Assembly: GCA_021234155.1 (NCBI GenBank)
Contig: JAJEKV010000005.1
Span: forward strand, 25,557,584 to 25,621,583
DNA from: Isoetes taiwanensis
Taxonomy: Eukaryota > Streptophyta > Lycopodiopsida > Isoetales > Isoetaceae
Direction of reading: 5' to 3'
Length of the DNA stretch: 64,000 nt
Position 1 is the stretch's first letter; every line of letters starts with the position of its first letter. The position numbers and the translations under genes were made by a program. Below are positions 22,001 to 34,510 of the stretch, one piece after another. The notes under the pieces are model-generated. The model was not told where the DNA came from. It saw nothing but the letters and a program-made list of their open reading frames with translations, and made no database searches.

Positions 22001-23700
22001 TCAAAACAAGGTCCTTTTTGCACATGGAATCTTTTGTGATGCTCTATGACATGGAAGAATCTTTGTTTGCAAAAGGAATATTTGGCTTTTTAAACTCAAA
22101 ATGGGGCAAAATATGATGAAGTGGCAAGTTGGTATGGTGAGTTGGCAAATGGAGGATGGCATGGCAGTATGGGATGATGACGTGTCAAACAAGTTGGCAA
22201 AATATCTTTTTTCTAGTCAAAACTTTTTGTGAGGTGGAAATGATGTGTGTGACACGTGTAGGATGATGTGGAGGCATTAGTAATGATGTGGCACAATGTA
22301 ATGATGACATGTTCCCCTAAGTGTCAAAATGACTTTACTTAGATCAAATTTTGAAAGAATAAATTTTTATGAAGGGTGACATGTATGTGAGGACATGGCA
22401 AGCTTGATGGTGATGTGGATGGTGATTTGGCAATTTTAGATGGTGACATGGATCAATTTGGCACTAATGCACATAAGCTTGCAGCTTTTGTGTAACAACT
22501 TGATTGTTTGCTTGTTTCATGCTCTTCTTGGGAATTTGTGCACTCTCTCTCTCTAATTTGACTCTTGGAGAGAGAATATGATCTTAGCTCATGGGAGAGG
22601 CCAAATTGAGTGGAATCTTTTGCTTTTCCAAGATGGTGGTGGTATAATGAGTGTGTGATGTATGAATGGTGCATGAATGATATGTTTTGACTAGAGAAAA
22701 GGCTATTTGCCAAATTTGCTAAGGGAGATGAAGGTGAGACATGGAATATGAGGCAAGTAGGGTATCTTGAATAGGAATAAGGTGATGAACTCTAGAAGAG
22801 AACCATGTGAAATAGTGCTTATGCCAAGAACGCAAAAATTAACCACATACCAAGTCAACTTGAGGGGTCTTCCAATCTTCAAATTCTAGCTTGTTTTTCT
22901 TGAATCTTACTTCCTTGCTTTGCTTGTATGATCTTCAATGAATGTCCTTTCCTTGGCTTTTCGAGCAAGTGTCTACTTGTGATCTTTAGGGATGAGAGTC
23001 TTCAAATCTGTAGTACTTGTATTCCAACGTTCAAGTCAATATGCAAGCATAGACATATCATTGTCTGTAATGCTCTTCTATGCTGCCAAAATGTGGCAGC
23101 ACCCATGAAGATTGTTCTTTCCATATGCTTCACACTTCTAGTAGTACTAGAAGTGACATTTACCTTCATTAAGGAATGGAAGGTAAATGAAGTTCTTGAA
23201 TTGGTAGTTGCTTGACAATTATTTTTTGTCCTTTGCAATATCTTCCTATTTAGTTTCTTTGTCTCGCATGTTTTCCTTCATCAGCTTCCTTAATGAACAT
23301 CTCTTTTTGTATCAAGCCCCACCCATCCGCCTTTTGTTTTATCATTAAATCATACGTGGAGTTTACTTGGTTTTTGGTCCTAGTGCCAGTTGGAGGCTTG
23401 CATGCCAAGTTTGTGGCCTTAGTGCTTGGATGGAGGCCCCTGTTCCTGGTTGGAGACCCTAGAGTCTTGGTGGGTCCTTGTGCCTAGAGCCTGGATGAGC
23501 TCGATGGGCCTTTAGCTCATTTTTCTTGTTGTTTTGTAGATACCAAGCTAGGAGGACGCATATTTGATCCACTAAGTTGAGAGGGGAGCCTAGACCCTCG
23601 TCACAAGATTGTTATGGTTGCACTGGGTACGAGCATTGTTCACTTCTTCTTGTCAGTTAGCATGTACTACATCTATGTACCAATCCCAACAAGGTTGGTA
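22001..23700. other. no recognisable gene; low-complexity GATG-rich DNA
   Basis: From 22,100 to 22,480 words such as 'gatgatgtgg', 'gatgacatgg' and 'ttggca' recur without a fixed period. Short frames in 22,450-23,490 match nothing I know. Confidence 0.5.
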
Positions 23701-23717
23701 CTAATAATCCAATTCCA

Positions 23718-23925
23718 ACAGATCCAATTTCAAAATCCAAGATTATTAAGGCTCCAGCTTGTAAGAAAAATTGCACAAAGCCAAAGGGAATGCGCGGATC
23801 CAATTTCAAAATCCTTGTAAAGAAAATTGCAGAAAGCCAAAGGGGATGCACAGATCCAATTTCAAAATCCATGATTAAGGCTCCAGCTTGTAAGGCAATT
23901 TGCACAAAGCCAAAGGGGATGCGTA
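23718..23925 (+). repeat. three coding-phase tandem repeats
   Basis: Three units starting 'gatccaatttcaaaatcc' (about 23,718, 23,796 and 23,852) and ending 'aagccaaaggg.atgcgc'. Read in one frame the full units encode a Lys/Cys-rich peptide, DPISKS.I.KAPAC, then CTKPKGMR. The middle unit is shortened. They run directly into the SANT-like remnant. Confidence 0.75.
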
Positions 23926-24131
23926 TACACGGAGAGATACACTACAAAATTTTGTGTCGCACAAAAATAGCAAGCAATGATGCAGTGTCTCAATGGATTG
24001 ACAGTAAGAGGGAACTTTTTCTCAAAGTTGTAGTACATTTTGGCAAGGATTTCAAGAGTGTTGCATTACATGTTCCTTCAATAAAAAAAGATTGTTCACT
24101 TTATATTTTGCATACCAAAAATATCTCTTAA
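23926..24131 (+). pseudogene. SANT/Myb-like domain remnant
   Basis: The frame reads QWIDSKRELFLKVVVHFGKD, then FKSVALHVPSIKKDC. This resembles the SANT repeat of plant co-repressor-type proteins: W..E...F...V..FGKDF..I...V..+....C. The second aromatic of the third helix is not obvious and the frame ends soon after, so this is a fragment. It is fused in frame to Lys-rich repeats upstream. Without further exons I treat it as a decayed gene piece; a degenerate transposon-captured exon is the alternative. Confidence 0.45.
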
Positions 24132-24657
24132 AACATTTTGACATTGAGAAGGCAATCCAGACCATCTGAGAGATAACAAAGAGTCAACCCCAAAGCCATC
24201 TTTTACGGGAATGGATAAATGGATATTCTTTGACATATCAAGTTGCACAAAAGATCTAGAGGCCTCGCGGAAGAGTTATTCAGTGAAAATGTAGGTACCA
24301 ATTGGGTTGAAAAGGAGCTTGAAACATTCTTCATCCCAGTAAATAGGCTTTAAACAATATAGTGAGGCGGAAGCAATGTAAAGCTTGCTTATTTTCTCAT
24401 TATCCAGTTTAGGATGCCATTTTAAAAAAGTAAGCTAGAAAGTATCAAAGGTCAAAGGGCCATGATTTAGGAAAAAAATTGCGCTCATAGAATTTCCACA
24501 TTCAATCATAATGTAAGGAAAGTTTTAGCCAGTAGACGGCATAAGAATACCTTTAAGAAGAAAAGCCCAAAGTTTGTGAAGCTTGATACCACTTTTACTA
24601 CATTTGACCAACAGAATGGAATAAAGTCTCAATCTTAGAATGAACAATGGGCAAGTT

Positions 24658-24885
24658 TAGATAGATAGATAGATAGTATTTTAACATCATGCCACTAGGC
24701 AGCATGCAATTGGACATGTGACCACACTCCATACTACATTGCTTGGTTGGGCCTTGGCCCCAACCACTTTACATTGCGTCTGTGGGTTTTGACACCCAAC
24801 AGTTCAGAGTGCGATCTGGGGCAGTCTCGAACTTGAGACCTATAGTTGGTAGACCTAGTGTGTTATCACTAGACAGGTCTCTTTT
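24658..24885 (-). mobile_element. tRNA-derived SINE with (CTAT)n tail
   Basis: Read on the minus strand: an A-box-like TAGTGATAACACACTAGG (24,855-24,872), a B-box-like AAGTTCGAGAC (24,824-24,834), then a body with 'ggggccaaggccc' and a CTAT/ATAG simple-repeat tail at 24,658-24,676. This is the standard plant SINE layout at a typical length of about 225 bases. Target-site duplications were not identified with confidence. Confidence 0.65.
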
Positions 24886-26900
24886 TCGAACTTTCAAGGG
24901 GAGAGTTTCCTTGAGCATATTATCCAGATCATCATCCGAGAGGATTTCTTCAGCTGGGTGGGGGACACCATAAGGAACCGGTCTTTAACAGGATCAATGT
25001 CATGAATAACTTTAAAGCAATAAGGATCAGCAGATAAATTATCCCAGATAGTAATTTAATGCCTTATCGGATCCATTGTGTTGTCTACTGGAAGGAAGCA
25101 AATTTGCAAAATTTGCAAACAAGAATGAAGTTTTTTGGATTTTTATGAAAAGAAGATGCTGAAGCAAGAGGGAACGATTAAAAAAATGGAAGGTTTGCAA
25201 AGACATGAAGAAAAGCCAAATTTTTAGGGTTTAAAGAGGTATTGGAATCCATAAGGGAAAGATCAGGTGAAAGCAACAAAACCAAGCGGGCACTAAATTT
25301 TAGGACATAAAAGAGGATAAAAAGGAAAGTAGGGCAGATGAAAGACTCTGGAGGGGAAACTCTAAATTATCTAACAAAGATCATAATGCAACCTCAATTA
25401 CCATCATGATTCAGAGAGACAGAGAGATATTACAGAACAAAACCAGCAATGGCGAATTCCCTTCAATCTGTCTCAATTATTGCTCTATATAAACCTCAAC
25501 AAAGATCTTATATTCCGTCGAGTCACAATGAGTTAGAAATATGCCAGAAGGAGAAGCTTTTTTAGATCCCACAAATTCTTCAAGCCAAAAATCCGTGATT
25601 ACCTCAAATTCTACAGTACAGGGAATAAAGGAGTATTCTGCAGCAAATAGATGATCTAGAAAAATTTGCCTATAAACCAATGAATTCCAAAGTTCAGATG
25701 GTGATCCCTTAAAAAAACCACATATAATTCTTGTTTTCTCCCTGAAAATTGTGAAGATTTTAATATCCGTATGAAGTTATAGCACTCGGGGATAAGAGAA
25801 TTGTGGGCCCTCTATAGGGGCAAGCAGCAAAGGAGAAGAAGAAATTTTGGATCAAACAGAAGAAACTTGGATTTTCAAGTAAGTTTTCGCCAAGAAATGT
25901 TTAAATTCAAATAGGATAAACAAATCAAGAAACAAAGCGCTAATTTTCTCTTTCTCATCCACTCGCGGTTTCAAACAGAAACGCAAAACCTTCCTCTCAA
26001 TTCTGAGAATCTGATATTTTCCTATTTTTATATAAATTTTTCATTATTAAAAGTATTTGGACTTCAAGTTTTGGATGCAATTTCAGGCTAGTTTTTTTTA
26101 TTGTGTATTAGGGTTTTATCTACTTCTGATATAATTGAGGGAATTTGGGCTATTAAAACAACATAGAATTAATGTTTAAACATGCAATCTGTATCATATT
26201 TGGACAATTGTATGGTATAATACTTAACCACCCAACCGGATCCACCTTTGAAAGGCTACAGGCAAGCTGTCAAACTCGCTTGGCAAGTGGGTAGATCAAA
26301 TATCGCAGCCTTTGAAGGGAAATTACATCAGTTCAAGCATAAGGAATAATAATATCAGTCTTCAATGGATGGGTGGAATATCTATTTGCAAATCTCAACG
26401 CGCAGTCTTTTTTGACTCCAATCTACCTTTACTGCAATATCCCCCAAATTTTAAGAGATTACGATCAAATCACTACAAATCTGAAACTAGACTCCAAGAG
26501 CTTTCAAGAAAGTTAAAGATTCACTCTGATCTCGGATTGTCGAGTTATGATGTTTCAAAGTTGGCCCTTTTTTATAATAGCTGGCCCTTTTTAGAAGAGT
26601 AAAGGTCGTTCTAAAATAGATATTTGCCCTTCTTAGTAACAATAGGCTTTTAGAGGCAACATCTTTATATTTTATTATCAGGCAACATTTAGGAAATAAT
26701 ATTTTACTTAGATTTGTCTTATTCCTATAGCACTTTCACTGTGGACCACTCCCACGTGCTTGTACCATAGCAGATTCTTTTGTAGGAATTCTCTTTGTCA
26801 CGAGCCAGACATCAACAATCGATTGTCTACAAAAGATTGTATCTATCTAATTCTCTATCTATCTATTATTTAGAAAGGTTAAACCATTTCTCTGTTGTTG
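24886..26900. other. no recognisable gene
   Basis: AT-rich DNA. The frames at 25,477-25,680 and 26,312-26,602 have no recognisable domain, paralogue in the window or promoter. An older repeat origin is likely but not shown. Confidence 0.45.
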
Positions 26901-26914
26901 GAAGATGGCAAAAT

Positions 26915-27252
26915 TCGATCAATCTACGTAGCCGATTGGGATTCTCGAGCAAGATGAGCATGCATGCATCGCATGCATTTTTGGGTCGCTCGTCCAATTT
27001 GGAGATCGTGATTTATTGCAGAGTTCTTCATTGGCATCTCATCGGTGCTTTCTCATCTCTCAAGAGTTTCCCTTGATTATGTCCTATGATCTCACGCAGA
27101 GGAGGGATTGGCGCTGCTTATCCTATTTCTAGCCTCTTTTATCTTAGTCTTTTTGTCCAGCATGGGACAATCCTTCGGCCTTCACCTCGAATCTAGTCGG
27201 AAGTTCTCTGGTATCGGGATATTGTTGCTTCATGCGAATTGCGACACAAGAA
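26915..27252 (+). repeat. GCATGCAT-rich interspersed repeat, inverted copy
   Basis: The reverse-orientation copy of 1,527-1,895: 'ctcgagcaagatgagcatgc', GCATGCAT run, 'ttattgcagagttcttc', 'cggccttcacct', then 'ttgcttcatgcg' and 'acaagaat'. Clear similarity along the whole unit establishes a dispersed family. Confidence 0.7.
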
Positions 27253-27539
27253 TCCGATCGATCTAGAAATGAATGATGCGTGTGAGTAAAATTTGAGATA
27301 ACTTCCAAATGCTATATGCAATTGTTGCTTGCTCCTTTCCACCATATATATCAGATTATCTCGACAAAGATGATCACAAGCAAAGCTTTGCTTTACTTCC
27401 ACAACCAATCACCCTGGATGGATTTGCCACGCATTGGACAGAACAGGTAAATATATAGCAAAATAACAGGGGTTTCCAGGGGGATTTGATATGGATATAA
27501 TTCCTGAAACCATAGACTATATCCCTAAAATAATTGAAT

Positions 27540-29866
27540 GGGTTGTTATAAAAAAAATATAGATTCGGTGTTGACTTCTTCCATTAGTAAGGTGCAGTCT
27601 GGGTTTGTTCCTGGGAGGAACATTTTGACTAATGTTGCCACAGCTTATGAGGGCCTTTATTGGGCCAGGAGAACAGGTCAAGGCATTGCCTATCTTAAGC
27701 TTGACTTTGCCAAAGCTTATGATAGTGTCCGAACCAGGAGTTCTTGTGCGCGCCATGATGTTAGCGTTGGGATGTGGTCCACGCTTTACGAGATGGAAAA
27801 TCATGAAGTCGCATAGGTCGGCCGGGTGCCACTTTACGGTGGTGTGCCGGGGTGAACCCTCCGCCTTTTTCTCCTTAGACGAGGGGGAGTGCGTCGGGGG
27901 TGCCCTTTGGCACCATTTTTGTTTACGATTGTGGCGGAGGCAACCTTGTCTCGATTGTTTTTAACTGCGGTGGAGGAGGGGGTGGTGGATGGGCTTGGAT
28001 GCGGGATGGTAGTCGGCCAGATTATTAACCGATTCGCCCATAACCAATGACACTTTTCTCTTCTTGGTGGCGTAAGAATAGGAATTTCTTCGGAATGTGA
28101 AGGGTTTCTTTGGATACTTTCTCCTTGGCCTCGAGGCATTCTTTGAATTGGGGTAAATGCTCCGCATTATGGGCCCGATTGACTCCGCCCCCCCCTGTTT
28201 GGCTCTATTCCCTGGAAGGTGCTTCCGTTCAATGTGTGTACTAAGTCATTGGGTATTCCCTTTGGAGGGATGTTTCCATGGGGAGGGTGTGGGATGAGAT
28301 TTTGCGGGGGTTGCGTAAACACCTCAATTGGTGGAAGGGTAGCAAGTTGTCCATGGCGGCGTAGGATCACTATTGCCAAGTCAAGATTTTGTAGCACTCA
28401 TGTGTATACTGACATCTGCGATGTTAGCTCCCAGGGTAAGATACGTGGCTTTGGATAAGATTGTTCAAAATTTTGTGTGGGGGTCGGGATGATGAAGGGG
28501 CGGTTGTTAAAGTGGCTTGGTGGAAGTGTCTCCACCAGGAGGATGGGGGCTTGGCCATTCGGGATTTGGCAATCGCATAGTAAGGTGTTGGTCTCTAAGT
28601 TTATTTGGAGCATTCTGCGCAGATGGAGCATCTTCTCACGGTGCGGCACTATTGTGGCAATCTCTTCGCCATTGTGTGGCATTTGGAAAGTCGCCCAATG
28701 CATGTAGAGTTGCCCCCTGCAATTGTTGTATGGTCTCCGCCTTTCCCACACGTCCCCCCTTCTCTTCACCGGTGTTGCGGGCTTGGGATCACGTCGTGTG
28801 CTCTTCCAAAATTATGCCTCGGTTTATCACCACTCTTCTCCTTTCTTGTGGGTTCCTCTACCTCCTCGCGTGACTTGCCCTTGGTCGCCATTCTGCATGC
28901 TCGGGGACGCAGTTCGTTGGAGGCGAAGCCGGCGGCTCACCTTGGAGGATTGGTATTGGGATGGTCAGCTAGCTTCGTGGGAGTTCTTTTCGAGCTCGCT
29001 TTTCTCTGAAGGATGCGGTGGCCGGGCTATCACGGGAACAAGTGGCTCATCCTTATTCCGCTACATATACCTATAGTCCCTCGTGGTGATGTGGTGGTGC
29101 AGGTTTGGAAGGTTCATCCAGATGTTGTATCTTCTTGTTTTGTGCGGTCTTGTTACCGCGGGTGTTGGCTATTCATGACACTCTGCCCCTTGAGGCAAAG
29201 TGGTCTCTGCAAGAGCCGGTTCTCGATGGCTTCATAGTTTGGGCGTGGACATGGAGCTCACTTCCCCAATAAGGTTCGGTGCTTATGTGGGCGGTGGTGC
29301 ACCTTTCTCTCTCGAATGTCCTTGTGGAGTCGGTTTAGGTCGGGTGTGAGCCCTCTTTGCCCTTGTTGTGGCCTTCATCGTTGAGACTTTGGAGCATTGT
29401 CCGGTTTTATGCCCTCATTTGCGGGTTGCCCGGGATTGGGTCGGGGCTCGCTTGGTGAGATTGAATAGCCAACAATTGCCGCTTCATGTATCCTCGGTGT
29501 TTGGCCGCCAGATCCGGCAGCAAGCCTTGCATCCGCGGCGTGGCTTGGTTGGTGTGGTTGATTTGGAAGCGGCGGCAAACATGGGATCTTTTCGGGGATT
29601 CAAAGAAAGCGGCCTCTCGATTCCTCGACTCGGTACAAGCTATTTCAAAGCTTTTTGGTGTTCCCAGGATTAGTAGAGCGGAAGTTTTCCATTTGGCGGG
29701 ACTTCTTGGGTGTGGTAGATGGTGATGGTCAGTTTGTACAGCAGTAGAGTTGCAGTTGTTGTGGAGTGTCGAGGTATCACTGTCTCTTTGGGGCAGTTCT
29801 CCTTCCTCCTCACTTGCTTTGTAACATTACCATTCTTTTAATATATTGCTGACACAGTTCTTCAAA

Positions 29867-29883
<17 letters not shown>
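27540..29883 (+). mobile_element. 5'-truncated LINE (non-LTR retrotransposon)
   Basis: Begins within reverse transcriptase at QSGFVPGRNILTN (27,595-27,640) and continues YLKLDFAKAYDSV (27,690-27,730). Then come remnants of the CRGEPSA..FSLDEG segment, the downstream SLGIPFGG motif (28,240-28,270), an EDGGLAIRDLA-type segment near 28,540 and a zf-RVT-like ETLEHCPVLCPHLRVARDW (29,380-29,430). It ends in a poly(A) run at 29,863-29,883. Multiple frameshifts and stops make it inactive. Truncation at the 5' end and a poly(A) 3' end are the hallmark of LINE insertion by target-primed reverse transcription. Confidence 0.85.

Positions 29884-29924
<41 letters not shown>
29884..29924. repeat. (TA)n microsatellite behind the LINE poly(A)
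   Basis: About 20 TA units directly after the LINE poly(A) tail, probably expanded from the tail. Confidence 0.95.
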
Positions 29925-29926
<2 letters not shown>

Positions 29927-29946
29927 TTTAAGATAAAAAATAATCA

Positions 29947-30022
29947 CATTAGCTCACTGGTTAGATTGGTTAAAGTAGTCTTATTAAGACATTGAGTTAT
30001 TTTGGTAGAGGTTTGAGCCCCC
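29947..30022 (+). repeat. tRNA-like SINE head
   Basis: A-box-like TTAGCTCACTGGTTA (29,949-29,963) and B-box-like AGGTTTGAGCCCC (30,009-30,021). The spacing is longer than in a tRNA, so this is a diverged SINE head and not a tRNA gene. Confidence 0.45.
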
Positions 30023-30073
30023 CTATTTCATATTCTAAGACCTTAGGCGAAGCCATATAGAGGCTCGGTATTC

Positions 30074-30247
30074 CATCAAAACCTTAGGCAAACTCGTATT
30101 TGACATATCAAAATCATAGGCGCCCCCAATCATAAGTGACTATAAGCGAAACGAGAGGTGCATCAAAACCTTAGGCAAACTCGTATTTGACATATCAAAA
30201 TCATAGGCACCCCCAATCATAAGTGACTATAAGCGAAACGAGAGGTG
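30074..30247 (+). repeat. 87-bp tandem duplication
   Basis: Two adjacent copies starting 'catcaaaaccttaggcaaac' and ending 'aaacgagaggtg', differing at one base. A recent event. Confidence 0.95.
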
Positions 30248-31295
30248 CCTAGGGGCTCCAACATATGGCCTGGGCCGTAGGAATGACGGATCCGACGACT
30301 GTGGTAGTCCAGGGTGCACCTCGTTTAGAACATGTAGCAAACTAGCTCTAATACGATGGCAATGAATTGAGGGATGAATTGGATTGCACACCTCTAAAAA
30401 ATGATTTAAGGTGATCAATGTAACATACAACTTCATTCACCTTGTGCAGCTTCATGACAAACACAGTACATAAAGAAAACATAAAGGGATCAAGCTTGAC
30501 ATTCTATTGCTTATCTAATAGAAAGATTGAAAGGAATAGGTAATAGAAAAGATATTGTTTTGCAATCGATGGATTTGCTGGAGATAGAAGGACTAAATTG
30601 ATCTACTAGCCACATGTGTGATCAAAAGATCAATGTCTACAGAAAGCAAACTAGAACTGGAAGCAAACAATTCCTTACTAAGTAGGAAGATCAAAAGTAA
30701 GAGCTAATTAATAAGGCATTGTTTTGCAAGGACGAATTTGATAAATTGGAAGGAAACAATTGAAAATTTAATTAACCTAACTGTGTAGAAGGAAAAAGTG
30801 AAAAAATTTAAGCTTTGGAGCTGAATAATCTGCGGCGAATTGTGAGCTGGATCATCTACGAGCTGTTTACGAGGGGAAATGCGACCGCAAGGGTAAACAT
30901 GGTGTTTTTTTAGTAGTGTTCGACTTGTAGATTTCTTGAATGCATTATTCGGCTTGCAAAATCTAGCCATGCAGTATTCGACTTTCAATATGAAGGTAAG
31001 TATTCAACTTAGATATTAATCATCAGATTAAATAAGAGTCGAATATCCTTACTGGCCGATTTTTTTTTCCAAAAATATTATTTTACGAGCCGAATACCCT
31101 TGCATGGTATTCAACTTACAGTTTCATGGAATTGACCCTAGACTAAGGAGCCAATATTTTCCTAGGTGTACACCCTTGAAACCAGATGCCTAGACGAAAT
31201 TGCATCTATTTGCTTTTGATGTTGGTAAGTGGTGTAGGGTGTAGACGTGGCTTGCCACTAAATGTCCATTATCAGTATCTTATGATGCTCATCAT
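30248..31295. other. no recognisable gene
   Basis: AT-rich DNA with 'gtattcgac' and 'gtattcaac' words repeated between 30,960 and 31,120. No domain or splice pattern seen. Confidence 0.5.
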
Positions 31296-32968
31296 AAACT
31301 TCCCCGTTTTTTGTTTTGTATTTGGAATGCAATGGTGTGGAATAAGATTTCGGTTGTGTATAGTATGGGAAACCGTATATTTTAGGGGCTTTGAGCAACT
31401 TGTTGCCATTTAGATGTTCTGTGCTGAACGACCATTTAATGCTTGGAAAGAAACATAGAAGCAAATTAAATGCTTGGAAAGAAACATAGAAGCAAATTAA
31501 GAAGACTATATGCTCCAATGGTGCGCCTCGGTGTGGTAGTGTGTTGGCCTCCCTACATGCTGCCTCGGCGGCCAGGTCAGTCTCGGCGCTGGGCGTGAAA
31601 AATCTTAGACTGGAGGCGGCATCGTGGAAACTGCCTAAAGGGTTAGGGCTTCTTATCGCGGTTGGGGTTTCTTATCGCGGTTGGGAGTTCTGCTTAGGGC
31701 TTGTGTAGCGGGCGGGCGGAGAAGCGGCGCGAGGCGAGGGCAGCGAGCAGCGAAGCGAAGCGAGGCGACCTTAGGTGCGGGCGATGATAAAAATCGAGGC
31801 GAGGCGAGGCGGCCAGTGAGGCTTCTTACAAAGCGTTGCAAAGCTTGTTGCAAAAGCTTGTTGCGGCGTCGATGGATGCCATCGATTTGCTCTGCCGGTC
31901 TGCATTATGCGCATGAAGTGCGAGCGGCGAAGCCATTTTTATGGAGACCTTAGAAATGGCAAGCCATTTTTTCTCCAAAGATGTTGGTCGCCGATCCGCA
32001 TCGCACCCGGGATATGCTCCGCATCCACTACCGGGATTTAACCTCACAAATGAAACCCATAATACTTGTAAAAAACATTACAAATGCTAGGTTGAGAGCC
32101 ACTTGAAACGGAATGGAAGGTTATCTTATGATGCTCATCACTCATATACCAACCCATAATACTTGTAATGTTTTTTACAAGTATTATGGGTTTCATTTGT
32201 GAGGTTAAATCCCAGCCGTGGATCTGGAGCATATCCTGGGTACGATGCCAGATCAGCGGCCAGCATCTTTTTGGAGAAAAAATGGCTTGCCATTTCCTAA
32301 GGTCTCCATAAAAAATGGCTTGCCGCTCGCACCATGCGCATAATGCGTGCACGGCAGAGCAATCAGATGGCATCCATCGACGCTTCGCAACAAGCTTTGC
32401 AACAAGCTTTGCAACAAGCTTTGTAAGAAGCCTCACGGTCGCCCCTGCTCCTGCTCTGATTTTTATCATTGCCTGGCACCTTAAGGTCGCCCCGCTTCGC
32501 TTCGCTCCCCTCCTCGCCGCTTTCTGCTCTCAGCTTCTGCTTCTCATACCGCTTCCCGGCTAAGAACTCCCAAATCCGCATAAGAAACCCCAAATCCGCA
32601 TAAGAAGCCCTAAATCCGCTGAGGCAGGCGTGTTTCCACGATGCCGCTCCAGGCCCAAGATTTCTTTTCACGCCCAGCGCCGAGACAGATCCATTGGCCA
32701 CGAGGTAGGGCAAATAGGTACTTCCGGGCATTGCCGAGGCGACCATTGGAGCATATAGTCTTCTTAATTTGCTTCTATGTTTCTTTCCAAGCATTTAATT
32801 TGCTTCTATGTTTCTTTCCAAGCATTAAATGGCCGTTCAGCACAGAACATCTAAATGGCAACAAGCTGCTCAAAGCCCCTAAAATATACGGTTTCCCATA
32901 CTATACACAACCGAAATCTTACTCCACACCATTGCATTCCAAATACAAAACAAAAAACGGGGAAGTTT
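31296..32968. mobile_element. fold-back element (large inverted repeat)
   Basis: The left arm 31,296-32,085 and right arm 32,164-32,968 are reverse complements at high but imperfect identity along about 0.8 kb, with a loop of about 80 bases. Landmarks pair in order: 'aaacttccccg' with 'cggggaagttt', 'gaagactatatgctccaatgg' with its complement at about 32,745, and 'cattacaa' with 'ttgtaatg'. The arms differ in copy number of a 'caacaagctttg' unit and in GC-rich 'gcgaggcgag' tracts. Protein frames in the arms are by-products. Transcription would give a long hairpin RNA. Confidence 0.85.
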
Positions 32969-33061
32969 TTTGTTTTGTATTATGGTTTTTCGACCGTTTG
33001 ATGACGGCATATTGCACAGAATATGCCGCCTACAGAAATCCAAGCCGCAGGTGCAAAGTCC

Positions 33062-33110
33062 ACCAGGGGTCAAATTGACCCCATAAAATAGGGGCACAAA
33101 AATGCCCCTA
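33062..33110 (+). other. two adjacent short hairpins
   Basis: A near-palindrome GGGGTCAAATTGACCCC (33,066-33,082) is followed by GGGGCA-N5-TGCCCC (33,091-33,107). Purpose unknown. Confidence 0.5.
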
Positions 33111-33299
33111 AACCATTGTGCAGAAACGTGACCATCCCTTAGTTCAATCAGACAGAAAATTACAAACAGAAATTACAAACAGCTATTAGAAGGGAGGGCA
33201 ACGGAACTGATTCCTGCCAGCAGATTCGGCAGCATCAAAGTAGCTCCTGGCTGCTGCCTCATCGAATTCGGCACCTGCTGCTACTTATCCGGGGGCCTG

Positions 33300-33565
33300 C
33301 TATAAACGTGAGCATGAAACATGAAATGCTTATAACAAGAAACGTGACCATGAAGCATCAAAACCCTTGTAACAGAAACACTTGTTACAGAAACCGCCAT
33401 TCATTCATTAGAAACAAGAACACTTGTGACAACACACAACCGCTCTTTGTGAGCACAAAACCGCCATTAATTTATCATAACAAGAGCATTGCTGATATGC
33501 TTATAACAGAAGACGTGAGTATGAAGCATCAAATGCTTATAACAGAAAGACTTGTTACAGCACCA
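33300..33565 (+). repeat. degenerate tandem repeats upstream of the E2 gene
   Basis: Words 'atgcttataacag', 'acgtga..atgaagcatcaaa', 'cttgttacag' and 'aaccgccatt' recur two to three times in the same order. They lie 0.6-0.9 kb upstream of the E2 transcription start region. Confidence 0.65.
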
Positions 33566-34084
33566 AACTGCCCTTTTTCCAGCAATCATCAATTTAGCTC
33601 TGTGAAAACAGAGCCAGCAGGAATCTTGGCTCCACAGAAGCCTGTGAAGATTGAAGAGAAAGAGCAATGCAACACCGACAACACAAAAGGAGACACAAGA
33701 ATTTAACAAATGTAAACTTCCCTATTCCAGGGTCTGGGCCCCCAAGTTCTGCCCGAAATTTCTAAGCCTGTACAATTCTCTCAGGCCGCAAACATCTCCA
33801 TTCCAGAGAATCCGGTGCCCACAGGAAGACCTCAATAAGAAATCCGCAACAACCAAAAGCCGATAATATGAATGGCGGATTCGCAAGACCTCCGGGACGA
33901 CACCGCATCGGCCCGGTTTAGAAAGAAGTATGGTCGGTGCCGTGCCTAATCCATCACGCCGCTTCTACACAGCGGCTTCACCTCTAACAAAAACCCTATC
34001 TTTTTCTTCCTAAAACCGCCTCGCCAAATACATCTTTCTACGTATAATAATACGAATACCTCAGAAAACAACTCAAAATCATAT

Positions 34085-34095
34085 GTTATAAATAT
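34085..34095 (+). promoter_or_regulatory. candidate TATA box of the E2 gene
   Basis: TTATAAATATA, about 110 bases upstream of a CT-rich leader (ctctctcctctcc at 34,200) and about 415 bases upstream of the ATG. It is the best TATA match in the region; the transcription start is not proven. Confidence 0.4.
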
Positions 34096-34510
34096 ACGGA
34101 AGTTGATCGTGCACACATTATAAGAAGGACCAATCTATGTACAAGAATATCCCATGCCGCCAATTTGTTTTAGCCATTATTCCTAGCTTTGCTTATTACT
34201 CTCTCTCCTCTCCAAGGCAAGAGAGGGTCCACGCAAAGGGGATCTGCACGTCCATTCCAGCTCAGTATTCGAAACGCTTTCCTCTGGGCACTCGTCTCTC
34301 TGGCCTCTGCTTGAAGAAATTTGGCTGCGGGTTTTCCTTCTCGTTGTACCTGAATTGTTAAATTTGATGATCACTATAGGGAACCTCTTCGTCTTCAGGG
34401 CCCTTTGATCCATGTAAGCGTATAGTCTTGAACTGCAATAGTGAAATTAGGGTTTTGAGGTCACAAAGGATCATCAGGGAATGCTGGGCAAATAAATTTC
34501 CTTGGGAGAC

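Noticed and set aside
31653-32794. Several long frames of 90-143 codons in the fold-back element
   Set aside because: Each frame is mirrored in the inverted arm and made of GC-rich low-complexity repeats.
34484-34508. A possible miR399 site before the E2 start codon (CTGGGCAAAT...CCTTGGGAG)
   Set aside because: Only the first ten bases match the PHO2-type site; the rest needs a bulge, and there is one site, not the usual cluster.
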